DNA of 64,000 bases from Hypoxylon rubiginosum (lineage: Eukaryota; Ascomycota; Sordariomycetes; Xylariales; Hypoxylaceae): assembly GCA_902806565.1 (NCBI GenBank), contig CADCXA010000029.1, forward strand, positions 1,178,001 through 1,242,000, read 5' to 3'. The notes under the pieces are model-generated. The model did no database searches and was not told the DNA's origin. It saw nothing but the letters and a program-made list of their open reading frames with translations. The position numbers were made by a program, and so were the translations under genes. Below are positions 23,771-33,191 of this stretch, piece after piece (positions within the stretch are counted from its first letter, which is position 1; each line of letters starts with the position of its first letter).

Positions 23771-25008
23771 CTTTGTTATACCCAGCCAAGTCTTACAAGC
23801 ATGCCCTCTCTCATGAACGAATTGCTATTGCAGTAGAAGCCATCCACTGTAAGTAGCTATAGTATTATATTGTCATGAGCTACGTTTTGATATTCAGCAT
23901 ATTCAACACACTATTAAAAATGTTCAATCCATTCATCCTATTAAATGAGCGAATAAATAAGTATTGAAAAGATAGAGAGGCCCTTGTTTTTCGGGCACTG
24001 CGCTTCAATTAAAGCTGCAGCGGATCTATTCACTAAATGCCCTATAGGCTTAGCGTTCTCATGAACTAAGTGCCCTGTAAGCTCAGCGCTTATAAGGAGT
24101 CTTTGGGTAAAGCCAAAGTACCCCTAGCTAATTGAATTCCAAATGCACGAGTTTACAAATTTCGATTAAATAGATTAATAAAATGGACCATTTCTAAGCC
24201 GTAAGTTAGGCGATTAAAATAATCCAAGCTGCATTATTCTACGGCCATAGATGAACTTCTTGTGGTGGTTGAGAATGGAAAGGGGCTAAAATAGGGGGGT
24301 AATCCTCGCTTTATAGAATTCTTTCAATTTATTTAATTAAACCATACAATACATTGCATGGAAGAGGCATACTTCCATGGAAGCTTCAACGATGTGAAGG
24401 GAGATTTCATACCGTCGGATGCAAGTCCTTAATCTTGCCCGTTATCTGACTCATCCCAATAAGTATTTGATCGTGGGATATTTGACGGGATGAACACTGC
24501 AAGGTGGAGAGCTAAGACATCACCCCCTGCGAAGCTTTCCATGCAACATAGGGCATAAATATAAGAAAGAATATGGGTGTGTAGTACAGCATCAACGACT
24601 CCAGACCCCAGGTGATTATGACTGAAAAATATTCCTTGGAATCGGATAAGGCCCTTCCCAATGTAGACTGATACAGCTCAAGGTAGGGCAACATGAACGG
24701 AATCCGAGACCTACCACTCAGGATGATACCACTAATGGCATTAATACCCATAACATACTAATGTATACTCACTCGCATCTCGATCATTCTTTGAGTGATG
24801 TAAGACCTAGGGTACCGTAGAATGCCTCCTACATCATAGGATGCCTTGTAGAATCGTCTCCCTTAAAACCCTGCTGCTGGCTTTAACCCGTTTCCTTTTT
24901 ACCTATAAACAAGAGCTCTATCACTAGAAACTCTACTAGCCTCCTAACATACACTCCTGTAACCAATAACCACCCTATATACTCCATATTAATACATCGA
25001 AGCACATT
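23771..25008. other. AT-rich degenerate spacer
   Basis: Almost free of reading frames from 23771 to 24511, consistent with decayed sequence, and includes the diverged duplication at 24032-24090. A 79-codon minus-strand frame at 24512-24751 has two hydrophobic stretches (VIITWGLESLMLYYTPIFF and a following segment). I cannot assign it; it may be a remnant of a membrane-protein gene. The last about 150 bp would hold the promoter of the prenyltransferase gene. Confidence 0.5.
24032..24090. repeat. Diverged 26-bp direct duplication (transitions only)
   Basis: Copies at 24032-24057 and 24065-24090 align without gaps. They differ at five positions, all transitions (A/G, A/G, G/A, T/C, T/C). See the findings for a possible link to repeat-induced point mutation. 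Confidence 0.6.
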
Positions 25009-26037
25009 ATGGCCAGCAGCAATGCCACCAACGATAAGCAGTCGCTTCCAAAGGCCATCCAGCCCCAGGACCTTTCTAAACAATACGGCGGCGCCCACAC
25101 CGGGGCCTGGGTCTCCTACCTCCCCCCATCCTGGGTTCCGTACGTCCAGCTCGCCCGGCTCAGCCCTCCCGCCGGGGTCTTCATCGTCTACTTCCCCCAC
25201 CTATTCGGCGTCATCCACGCCGCGATCCAACAACACCCCCCTGCGTCCGAGGTCCTGACGACGTGCGCGGTGATGCTCGGCGGGAGCTTCTTCTTCTCGA
25301 ACGCCATACACGCCTGGAACGACCTGGTAGACGCTCCGGTAGATAGGTTAGTCGCGCGGACGCGCCGGCGGCCTATCCCGCGAGGCGCCGTCTCGCCACT
25401 TGGCGCATTTGTCTTCACCGCTACCCAAGCCGCAGCAGCGGCGTTGGTGATGATCTACTTCCTCCCGCCGCAGAGCGCGCTGTACGCTGCTCCGAATATC
25501 ATACCTACGACATATTACCCCTGGGCGAAGCGTCACACATACTTTTCCCAGGTCGTCCTTGGCGTATGGTTGGCTTGGGGGGTTTTCATGGGATCGATAG
25601 CCATGGGTGTCGCTCCATACGTCGTCGATTTCGCAAATGCGGAATTCGGAGTCAATAAGTCGTCCGTCTGTCTCTACCTCTCGTGCGTCCTTTGGACGGT
25701 TATATACGACACTATATATGCCCACCAGGATATCGAGGACGATACGAAGATCGGCATGAAGAGTCTCGCTGTCTTATTACGAGATAGGACAAAGTTCGCG
25801 CTATACTTCGTTGTGGGAGCAATGACCCTCTTACTTAACGCCAGTGGTCAGTACGCGAACATGAGCTTTCCGTTTTATATCTTTGGCGTGCTCGGTAGTT
25901 TGCTATCGTTGGCGGCTATGGTAATGCTGGTCGATCTGGCGGATCCTACAAGCTGCTGGTGGTGGTTTCGCAATGGTTTCTGGCTTACCGGCAGTTTGAT
26001 ATCGGTCGGTCTCTTCTTGGAATACATGCTTGCTTAA
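25009..26037 (+). CDS. UbiA-type aromatic prenyltransferase
   Basis: Integral-membrane enzyme that transfers a prenyl chain from a prenyl diphosphate to an aromatic or pyrone acceptor, Mg-dependent. Single exon, 342 aa, about eight membrane segments. Seen: the first Asp-rich motif NDLVDAPVD (N104, D105, D108, D112) followed by the conserved RTRRRPIPRG; the second motif within YDTIYAHQDIEDDTKIGMKS (D234, D241, D244, D245). There is no mitochondrial targeting peptide and the length is shorter than COQ2-type 4-hydroxybenzoate transferases, so it looks like the secondary-metabolism (meroterpenoid) branch; that assignment is inference. Neighbours on the right are a P450 and a short-chain dehydrogenase, typical tailoring partners. 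No polyketide synthase or terpene cyclase is visible, so the acceptor is unknown. Confidence 0.92.
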   Translation: MASSNATNDKQSLPKAIQPQDLSKQYGGAHTGAWVSYLPPSWVPYVQLARLSPPAGVFIVYFPHLFGVIHAAIQQHPPASEVLTTCAVMLGGSFFFSNAIHAWNDLVDAPVDRLVARTRRRPIPRGAVSPLGAFVFTATQAAAAALVMIYFLPPQSALYAAPNIIPTTYYPWAKRHTYFSQVVLGVWLAWGVFMGSIAMGVAPYVVDFANAEFGVNKSSVCLYLSCVLWTVIYDTIYAHQDIEDDTKIGMKSLAVLLRDRTKFALYFVVGAMTLLLNASGQYANMSFPFYIFGVLGSLLSLAAMVMLVDLADPTSCWWWFRNGFWLTGSLISVGLFLEYMLA

Positions 26038-26869
26038 AATCCACGTATAAAAAATGGATCGAGAGCTTCTATACCTACTATGAAGCTGTGATTGAACATA
26101 GAATTTGAGGAAATATACCCTAGGTACCTACCTGGTACCTGGTATGTATGTACACTAGCTGCGTGACCCGTCCTTCGGCCGGGGGACTATTGCGAGCTTC
26201 CTTTACGCCACAGATGAGTCCGAGCTTAAAGGCTTTGATTGGCTAGCTACATTTTAGCGTATGTCCGAAGAATTCTTTGTAGAATTAATTATTTTATTCC
26301 ACCACCGCTTAAAAAGATTAATAACTGGTATGGCTTGATAGAGCTTATTTTGTGTGACCTTTTTATATCCTTTGTATTATTTTTAGACCTAGTGCGATAG
26401 AATTGCAAAGGAAAAGGTCGAAAAGTGCGGGGCGATTTTAGGTATTTGATTGGCCGGCGGAATTGTGGCAGTACTAATGAAATAAAGAGAAGTTGATGTA
26501 GGTACTTTAGGTAATTAGGAGATCTCTTCCAGTTAATTCGCTCCGATCCGTTCTCATCTTATCGGATACCATCTAATCAGCTCGTTATCTTATCTTATTT
26601 TACTCTTGACAAATCTCAACGTCACCGCGTCTGCCGAATGATTCTTCAACCTTCAGGCACGTCAATACGTCTCTCACCTTGGATCTGTCACATTGGAGAG
26701 GTGGCTAAAGTAGAGACTGGGGGCAGAGCCATTGTCAAGAATGTTTTCAACTTTCAGCATTCACAACTGCTAGCTCGAGTACCTGATTCTTAAACGACAA
26801 ATTGGGGAACCTTGACCTCACTTTCAACGACCAACCGAGAACTCTTTTCGAACTTCACATCAAGTTTGT
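26038..26869. other. Intergenic between convergent genes
   Basis: 3' sides of the prenyltransferase (+) and P450 (-) genes. No frame of note. A compound TACCTAGGTACC-type palindromic patch lies at about 26117-26146. Confidence 0.6.
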
Positions 26870-28640
26870 CTACAAACCAGATCTTGGAGTGAGATAGACC
26901 TCGAGCGGACCCTTCTCCCACAAAATGTACATCTTGCTCCTTTTGTCCCAGCCTTGACTATGCTGGGCCAAGCGGAGATCAAAATTCCACACCAATCTAG
27001 CCAAGATAAGACGCATCTCGGAGTAGGCAAGACTGAAACAGGAGCAATCAGTAAGTATCTCGATAACGGAATCTTTAGGGCCCTCTACTTACTTCCTTCC
27101 GATGCAATTTCGCGGCCCCGTCGAGAAGGGCTGAAATGCCTGTCTGCTATCGTTCGCGAACCGCGGATCACCGAGCCAACGCTCCGGCACAAATTCATCG
27201 GCTTGCGCGAAATATGCCGGGTTTCGGTATAAGGCCGCCTGCCATATGTCGACTGTTGTCTACGGATGCTTGTAAGCCTTCATGATCAGAACTGGAAACA
27301 TGTTCAACCCCTTCAACTTACCCCTTCTGGAACGTATCGTCCTAGAATTGTGTCGCCGCCCGCCGTGATCTTGCGTGGTGATGCACCAGGCACCGGTGGA
27401 TACATGCGCATACTCTCATCTAGCACCGCTAGCATATATGACAGCTTCTGCACACCGACCAGGGTTATCTCGTCCTCGGAAGCAAACGTTGATCGCACCT
27501 CTTGGGTCAGTTTAGTTAAGGTATACGGGTTCGTCGTCAGGAAGTACGTAGCCGCTGCCAATAGCGTTGCTGTCGTTTCCGACCCAGCAATGATCAATAC
27601 TGACGCATTGGATACCAACTCTTCAAATGTCAAGTCCTAAAATCCACAATGCTCAGTTCGGTGCGTCACAAGGCTAAACGAGCCCTTCGTTGAGACTTCC
27701 ATGAAGACTTACTCTTTGATTAGCCCCTCGCTTTTGTAGCATCGCATCCATGAAATCTGGGCGCTCTGTCGGCAATGCCAGTCTCTTGCGTACTTTCGCC
27801 TCCGAGAGCTGCTGATGCTCGGCCCACTTCGTCGACAGTCCCTTGGGCATCAAGAACTGGAGCAAAGGTGCAATGAGAGGATAGCGGGCCAAGTTTTGCG
27901 CCCATGATAGATTTTTCATACCTGCGAAGACGAGGGCTACCCAGGGGTGGTAGGTCGAGTTCTCAAGACAGCCGAACGGTTCTCCAAAGGCCAAGTCGCC
28001 GATAACATCAAAAGTTGTAAAATTGAACCATTCAACCATGTTCAAAGGTCGTGTGCCGTTGCGGCATTCTTTATGCAGTTGCTCGAATAACTGATCCACG
28101 TACATCTTGATGATGGGTTCCTGGTTAAGCATGGCTTGGGCAGAGAAGGCGTGAGAAAGAACACGTCTGACGCGTGTATGCTCCTCGCGGTGAGCTCCGA
28201 TTATATTGAGAATTTGGCGGTCAAATTCATGCGGGTCTTTACTATTCTCTCCGAGGCCGTTCTTGCGATGGCCTCGGATCTCTGTCATGGCATCCGGATG
28301 GCTATACGAGAGAATGTTCGGCGCCACTCGCACGATCGGACCATAACTTTGGTGTAGATTAAGGATTTGTCGATTTCCCCTGCCAGACAAGTGCGCCCTC
28401 GTATAGGGAATCCTTGTTGCAGCCCATAGCTTCGGTCCAGGATACTTACGGAGCGGATGCCAGAAAATGTTAAAGGCTAATACCCAGAGTAAGTATACCA
28501 GCCCCTGATGGAGTGAGATAATTAGTAGGTACTCAAGCAGAGCATCGGCGAGAAGATCAGAAGGAACCTACAGAGCTCAATATAAGCAATGGTACAGCTA
28601 CGGAGATGCCGTACGGTGTAGACGCTTTTTCGTAAAACAT
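26870..28640 (-). CDS. Cytochrome P450 monooxygenase
   Basis: Membrane-anchored, heme-dependent oxygenase, probably in the endoplasmic reticulum. Five exons join in frame: 28640-28572, 28504-27713, 27636-27322, 27259-27093 and 27032-26870, giving 501 aa. Exon 1 (23 aa) and the start of exon 2 together form the membrane anchor, followed by the hinge HPLRKYPGPKLW. Seen: I-helix oxygen-binding motif AGSETT (about residue 303), ExxR as ESMR (about 363), PERW (about 417-420) and the heme loop FSTGPRNCIG with the ligand Cys at 444. The 67-nt first intron has a TACTAAT branch site and was needed to find a start; no ATG opens exon 2. All catalytic features are intact. Placement between a prenyltransferase and a dehydrogenase suggests it oxidises the prenylated product, which is inference. 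It is divergent from the SDR gene, sharing a 731-bp spacer. Confidence 0.92.
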
Positions 28641-29371
28641 GTCTATCGTTATGCCAACTATTTCTAGATGGAATATTGGAGAGGGCGGTTCGACTAAGGT
28701 GGTAAGTCATCAACCCAAGCCAGAGGAGTTGAAGAAATAAATATAAATCGAGGACGTTATGTGTTTCTTTCACACAGCGTAACGGGATCCCCTTATTTCA
28801 AAAATGATCGGGCCCATTCTCGGGTTGTCGGGAACCATTAGAGACCGGAGTGACATCGAGATTCCCTGCAAATATTTCTCAAAAGTTCCTGATGAAACAG
28901 CAGCATCCTATCATCCCGTCCGGTCTCGATGTATCGGGCATTAGGAACTTCAATCCAAACTGCAGTCAAGCACGGACCCCCGCATGTTACTCAGCGCAAT
29001 ACTTTCCTGGATATCGCGAATATATCGTCGGTGGGGCGAAGTGACGAAAATGTTACCTCATTGATGGGAATGCTTCGTCCGTGGAGCGGAGTACCAAGAA
29101 ACTAGTTATTATTCTGGCGTCAAAATCTATGTACGGAGATAGCACCCGTTGCAAGCGCCCGAACTTCAGATAGGTATACCCAAACACCTAACTCCGTCGT
29201 TAAGCTTCAGCCCGGTCCCCTCGAGAACAACGCCGTTAGTTTCCTCCTCTTCTCCTCTTCTTCTCTTCTTCTCTTTTCCCCAAATCATTCGTTCGAGCAG
29301 CTGTCAACAGTCTCGTTACCTGACGTACGGCCTCGTCCCGCAGCCCATCGTCTCATCATCTCATCGCGACA
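28641..29371. promoter_or_regulatory. Divergent spacer of P450 and SDR genes
   Basis: 731 bp between the two start codons, so it likely contains both promoters. A pyrimidine-rich run (TCTTCTCCTCTTCTTC-like) lies near 29241-29290, just before the SDR start, as is common in fungal 5' leaders. No clear binding site for a cluster regulator was recognised. Confidence 0.45.
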
Positions 29372-30458
29372 ATGTCATCCAAACTCGAAAAAGATGCCGC
29401 TTGGGAAGGCAGCATACTCGGAACGATTTACAAACAACTCTTTGTCCATCCGAAGCCAATACCATCCACTATACGATTAGACGGCCAAACTGCTATCATC
29501 ACAGGCGCTAATGGTGGACTAGGATTCGAAGCTGCGCGGCACCTTCTTAGGCTGGGACTATCGCACCTGGTCGTGGCAGTGCGTTCGCAGAATAACGGCG
29601 AGTCCGCCGCCTCGAAGCTTCGGACAGAGTTCCCAAGTGCGAATATCGAAGTCTCGATCTTGGACTTGTCCGACTATGACTCCGTCACAGCATTTGCGAA
29701 GCGCTGCCAGCAACTAGAGCGGATCGACTACGCAATCCTGAACGCCGGCTTACAAAGTAGCAAGTTCGAGAGGAATGATAGGACGGATCACGAAGTAGTG
29801 TTCCAGACAAACTATCTTTCAACCGCCTTGTTGCTACTGCTGTTGACGCCGATCATGAAGGAGAAGAAGCGTAACGATACAACAAGGAAGCCACCAGTTC
29901 TCACTGCTGTTGGTTCGGATACCATGTACTTCGCCGAGTTCGAAGCTTCTAGACCGATATTCCCTCGCATGGATGACCCGGCCAGATATACGCAGTATCA
30001 ACAGTATAGGGACTCGAAACTATTTCTCATGATGTTCGTTTCCCGGCTAGCCGAGCAACTCGATCCTGAAGATATTATCGTTAGCGTCTGCAACCCGGGC
30101 CTGACGGCCGGGACAGGCTTCACTCACGATATTGAAAACCCAGGGTTCGTGGATCGCTACATTATTCCGCTATTCGTGAAGGCCATGGGACGGACTACGC
30201 CAGTTGGAGCCAGCAACTATCTTCACGCGTTGGTCATTGGTGGACAGGAGAGCCATGGAGGTTTTTTTAGTGATTGGACTATCAAGCCGTAAGTCGCTTT
30301 CCGTCCGTCCTCGCCGTTGGAAGTTTTCCTGACCAGCCTTTAGATATCCCGCCTTGATGTATAAGAAGGAAGGTCGAGATTTGACGGAGAGACTGTGGCA
30401 AGAAACCATGGCGGAGTTAAAATCTACGTCGGCCCTAGGCTTACGGACATCTACATGA
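29372..30458 (+). CDS. Short-chain dehydrogenase/reductase (SDR)
   Basis: NAD(P)-dependent oxidoreductase acting on alcohols or ketones. Two exons, 29372-30288 and 30344-30458, with a 55-nt intron, give 343 aa. Seen: a Rossmann cofactor motif TGANGGLG (residues 44-51), DLSD at the usual adenine-contact position, LNAG (N124 as in the NAG motif), a catalytic Ser candidate at 182 (VGSDT) and the active-site pair Tyr212/Lys216 in YRDSK. The C-terminal extension, joined by the intron, ends LGLRTST. It resembles retinol-dehydrogenase-like fungal SDRs commonly found in polyketide and meroterpenoid clusters. All catalytic residues are present. It probably works with the adjacent P450 and prenyltransferase, which is inference from position only. 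Confidence 0.92.
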
Positions 30459-30892
30459 TCAGGAGCAGGCAGGCATAAGATGTAGAGAGAGTAGTGACGA
30501 TGTACTCCGGTTTCCTTTGACGTAAGATTGGAAACTTGTCTCTTTTATAATCACAGGAGATATACAGGACAAGCCCTGGTCCATCAAATTCCAACGGACC
30601 TTAAACGGGTACTGACATATCTGCAAGCCGCTACCCTATTTTTGAGACGGCAAAAACCGATCATCCAATCGTACTTCACATCATCAAAAGGTCTATTCCT
30701 TGTTCTTACAAGATACAGTAATAATATACCTAATGCAGGAGGTTTCTGTACAACCTGAAAAAGGGGGGCTGCGTGTCTACTTGCACGATGCAAACCATAT
30801 AAGATGTAGTCCAACACCGATGGTACCGGTACGTAATATACTATAAATATTGTTGCTGTAAATAAATACCCAAGAGGTTGGTAAGTATTCTT
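30459..30892. other. Intergenic between convergent genes
   Basis: 3' sides of the SDR (+) and membrane protein (-) genes. Frames of about 76 codons on both strands near 30528-30817 overlap each other and show no domain. Confidence 0.6.
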
Positions 30893-32140
30893 TTATAACC
30901 GTGCGCATATCCCGAAATCTTTCAGCATGTCAGCAACTACTACCATGCCCCCAACCGCTGGTATCCCCAGGCTCAAGAAGCCTATCAGTAACGAAATTGG
31001 GTTTCCTGTATCGTTCTCTTTTTGGTCTCCTTCGCGCGGAAACCGTGGATGAGTGGTGACGAAGAGCCAGTAAAATGCTATTGACGATATGGGGCTCACG
31101 ATGTACCAGCTCAGTATCCAATTTTGATCATACGTCAACTCGGAGCCATGGCGAAACCCGGAGAAACCGCCCACAACGGCGAGAGGGACAAGTGCAGCAA
31201 GAAGGCAGCCGAAGATGTATAGCAGAGCAATTCTCCGTGCGCCCCAGGGATGACGCCGGTCCAGCGAAAGCTTTGGTATGTCTTCTCTGGGCTCCCAGGG
31301 CCTGTCAATCGATGCGACCATCCCGGAGGCATACGGTACGTTATCCAAGTCCGGCGTGTAAATCAAGTACATAACTTGATAAGTCGGTCGAAGTAAATTG
31401 GTGGCGAGGTTGACGAGACTCATCCAAGCATAGGGGACGACTGTCAGGCCGAACGCGCCGTAGCCGTATAAGGTGATTTGGTTGCCGCGAACTTCGTACA
31501 GCGTGGCAATCCCCCATATCACCTGGTAGATGGAGACGGCGGCTTTCAACCCGTCGCTGACCGGCGTCACTTCAATGTCTTCGGCCGGTATATGTTGGGT
31601 TTCTGAAGAATTTTCTTCTTGGCTTCTCGCCGGTCCCGGGTAGTACTCCTTAAGGGGGATGTGGGGTGGCACCTTGATGAGGCAGTATATTCTCTCATCA
31701 AAGCTACAGTTGCCCTGGACCTTTCTGCCATGGGGAACGAACTCGGGATAACCTTCTATAAGAAAGTTCCTAGTAAACCAACTGTCGTCTCTCCCAAGCC
31801 TATTGTTACAGACATGGTCTAGATCCTTCCATGCGACAAGCATACAGAGCGCACCAGCCTTGGCAGCTTTTTGGAGATTGTTCTTCCCAGATATCGTCGC
31901 GTTAGAGATAAGGAAGTTGACGGCTCGCAAAACCCCATACCCGGGCATAAAGAAGGCCATGGTCGAGTGACATATAGTCTCCAACATAGTCTGACCAGGC
32001 TCCGATACGATAGTGGCGATATGGACGAGGTAGTTGGCTGCATAGAAGGTGAAATAATCAGTCCAATTAGGAGGAAGGCATAAAATGCTCGGGTCACCAT
32101 GGTTCTTGGTCCCTTGAGGAAGGGTTACATTGGAGGTCAT
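30893..32140 (-). CDS. Multi-pass membrane protein, fungus-specific family
   Basis: Single exon, 415 aa. No enzymatic motif is recognised. Seen: about eight hydrophobic segments, including one near residues 28-46 (DYFTFYAANYLVHIATIV), FMPGYGVLRAVNFLI, LKAAVSIYQVIWGIATLYEV, GYGAFGLTVVPYAWMSLVNL, GARRIALLYIFGCLLAALVP and a C-terminal pair. The pattern of a Tyr-Gly-Tyr-Gly-Ala-Phe-Gly-Leu-Thr-Val block followed by Pro-Tyr and Ser-Leu-Val-Asn-Leu recurs in uncharacterised filamentous-fungal membrane proteins. A polar loop at about 145-195 contains Cys residues. It adjoins the prenyltransferase/P450/SDR group, but whether it belongs with it (for example in transport) is unknown. Confidence 0.78.
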   Translation of the reverse strand: MTSNVTLPQGTKNHGDPSILCLPPNWTDYFTFYAANYLVHIATIVSEPGQTMLETICHSTMAFFMPGYGVLRAVNFLISNATISGKNNLQKAAKAGALCMLVAWKDLDHVCNNRLGRDDSWFTRNFLIEGYPEFVPHGRKVQGNCSFDERIYCLIKVPPHIPLKEYYPGPARSQEENSSETQHIPAEDIEVTPVSDGLKAAVSIYQVIWGIATLYEVRGNQITLYGYGAFGLTVVPYAWMSLVNLATNLLRPTYQVMYLIYTPDLDNVPYASGMVASIDRPWEPREDIPKLSLDRRHPWGARRIALLYIFGCLLAALVPLAVVGGFSGFRHGSELTYDQNWILSWYIVSPISSIAFYWLFVTTHPRFPREGDQKENDTGNPISLLIGFLSLGIPAVGGMVVVADMLKDFGICARL

Positions 32141-33191
32141 CTTTATATGACGCTATTTCGTTTCGGGCGAGACCATGCTGGAAGGGAAACGGCCTAGTAG
32201 AATATGAGGACGTATTGCACTTTATATACTCAGTGGTGAGATACCAGGGGTGCTGCAACTGAGTAGCCTCAGCCCGCTTCAGTCTGCCTTACGCAACAAA
32301 GAGAGGCGTAATCAAACATTAGATGCCTAGACTACATGGGTAATCAATAAGGTTGTCCTAGCTTCAGGAATTTACCTTTTTGAACTGGACGTAATAGAGA
32401 ATATGTGCCTACCTACCTAAAAGGTAGGTATTGATGTATTGTTAACGCTCTACATAGACGAAAGTTTCCCCGCTTTGATTATTCCTTTTAACGTTACTTG
32501 GGTCGCCCCTTTTTCCGTTTCCATAGTCCTAGCACGTGTTTCGCTAAAAGGGGAATTATATCCCTTCAGCCCCCATTTCTAGTAGATACTTGGAGATAGC
32601 CTCATACCCATGCTAAACAGCATATGACAACAGCTTTGGCTCGATATAAGCTGGTAATAATTCTCTGATGTACAACACGCATATACAAGATGAACAAAAG
32701 TTTATCTAAAAGGGATTTGTCCAAGAGATCGGCTTATATCTCGTCCACTCCGCGTCGATCTTCTCGATGAGATCCTTCAAGCCCGTGTCACGCCTTCATG
32801 AGATTTGAGCGAGAGTCTGATTTGGTAATAGGGGTTGGCCCTTACCCCTTTATCTATCCACAGAAGCCATCCCTTATCCCCTATAGGATTGCGATATCTA
32901 AATTCCGATATTGCATTAATAAAAATGGTAGGACTAAGCTATTCATATGGATAAGAATAAAATAATGAGATTTTCTCATATAATATAATTCTTGTGAGCA
33001 GCGTCTTAAGGAGCATTAAGGGGAAAGTTGGTAAGGTGCTTGGGAATTTGATAGGACAGCGGGGGAGGGGTGAGAATAGAGAGCTGGTAATTAAGGGAGT
33101 ACTTGTTGTTTGTTTTCGTTGAATAGTTCAGCATCTTCCATCTTACATTGTCAGCTCTGGTTTGATTAATTAATCTCGTCACTTCGTCCAG
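32141..33191. other. Intergenic, divergent promoters
   Basis: Separates the membrane protein (-) from the F-box-like gene (+), so both promoters lie here. AT-rich at 32880-33000, with a self-complementary patch near 32403-32427 (ACCTACCTAAAAGGTAGGT). No coding frame seen. Confidence 0.55.

Noticed and set aside
24512..24751. 79-codon minus frame with two hydrophobic stretches next to the prenyltransferase; considered as the end of a membrane terpene cyclase
   Set aside because: No conserved cyclase motif and no further exons could be joined; it is described only as an unassigned possible remnant.
28522..28773. 83-codon minus frame at the P450 5' end
   Set aside because: It overlaps the first P450 exon in another frame. 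Splicing 28640-28572 to 28504 gives a normal membrane anchor and a full-length enzyme.
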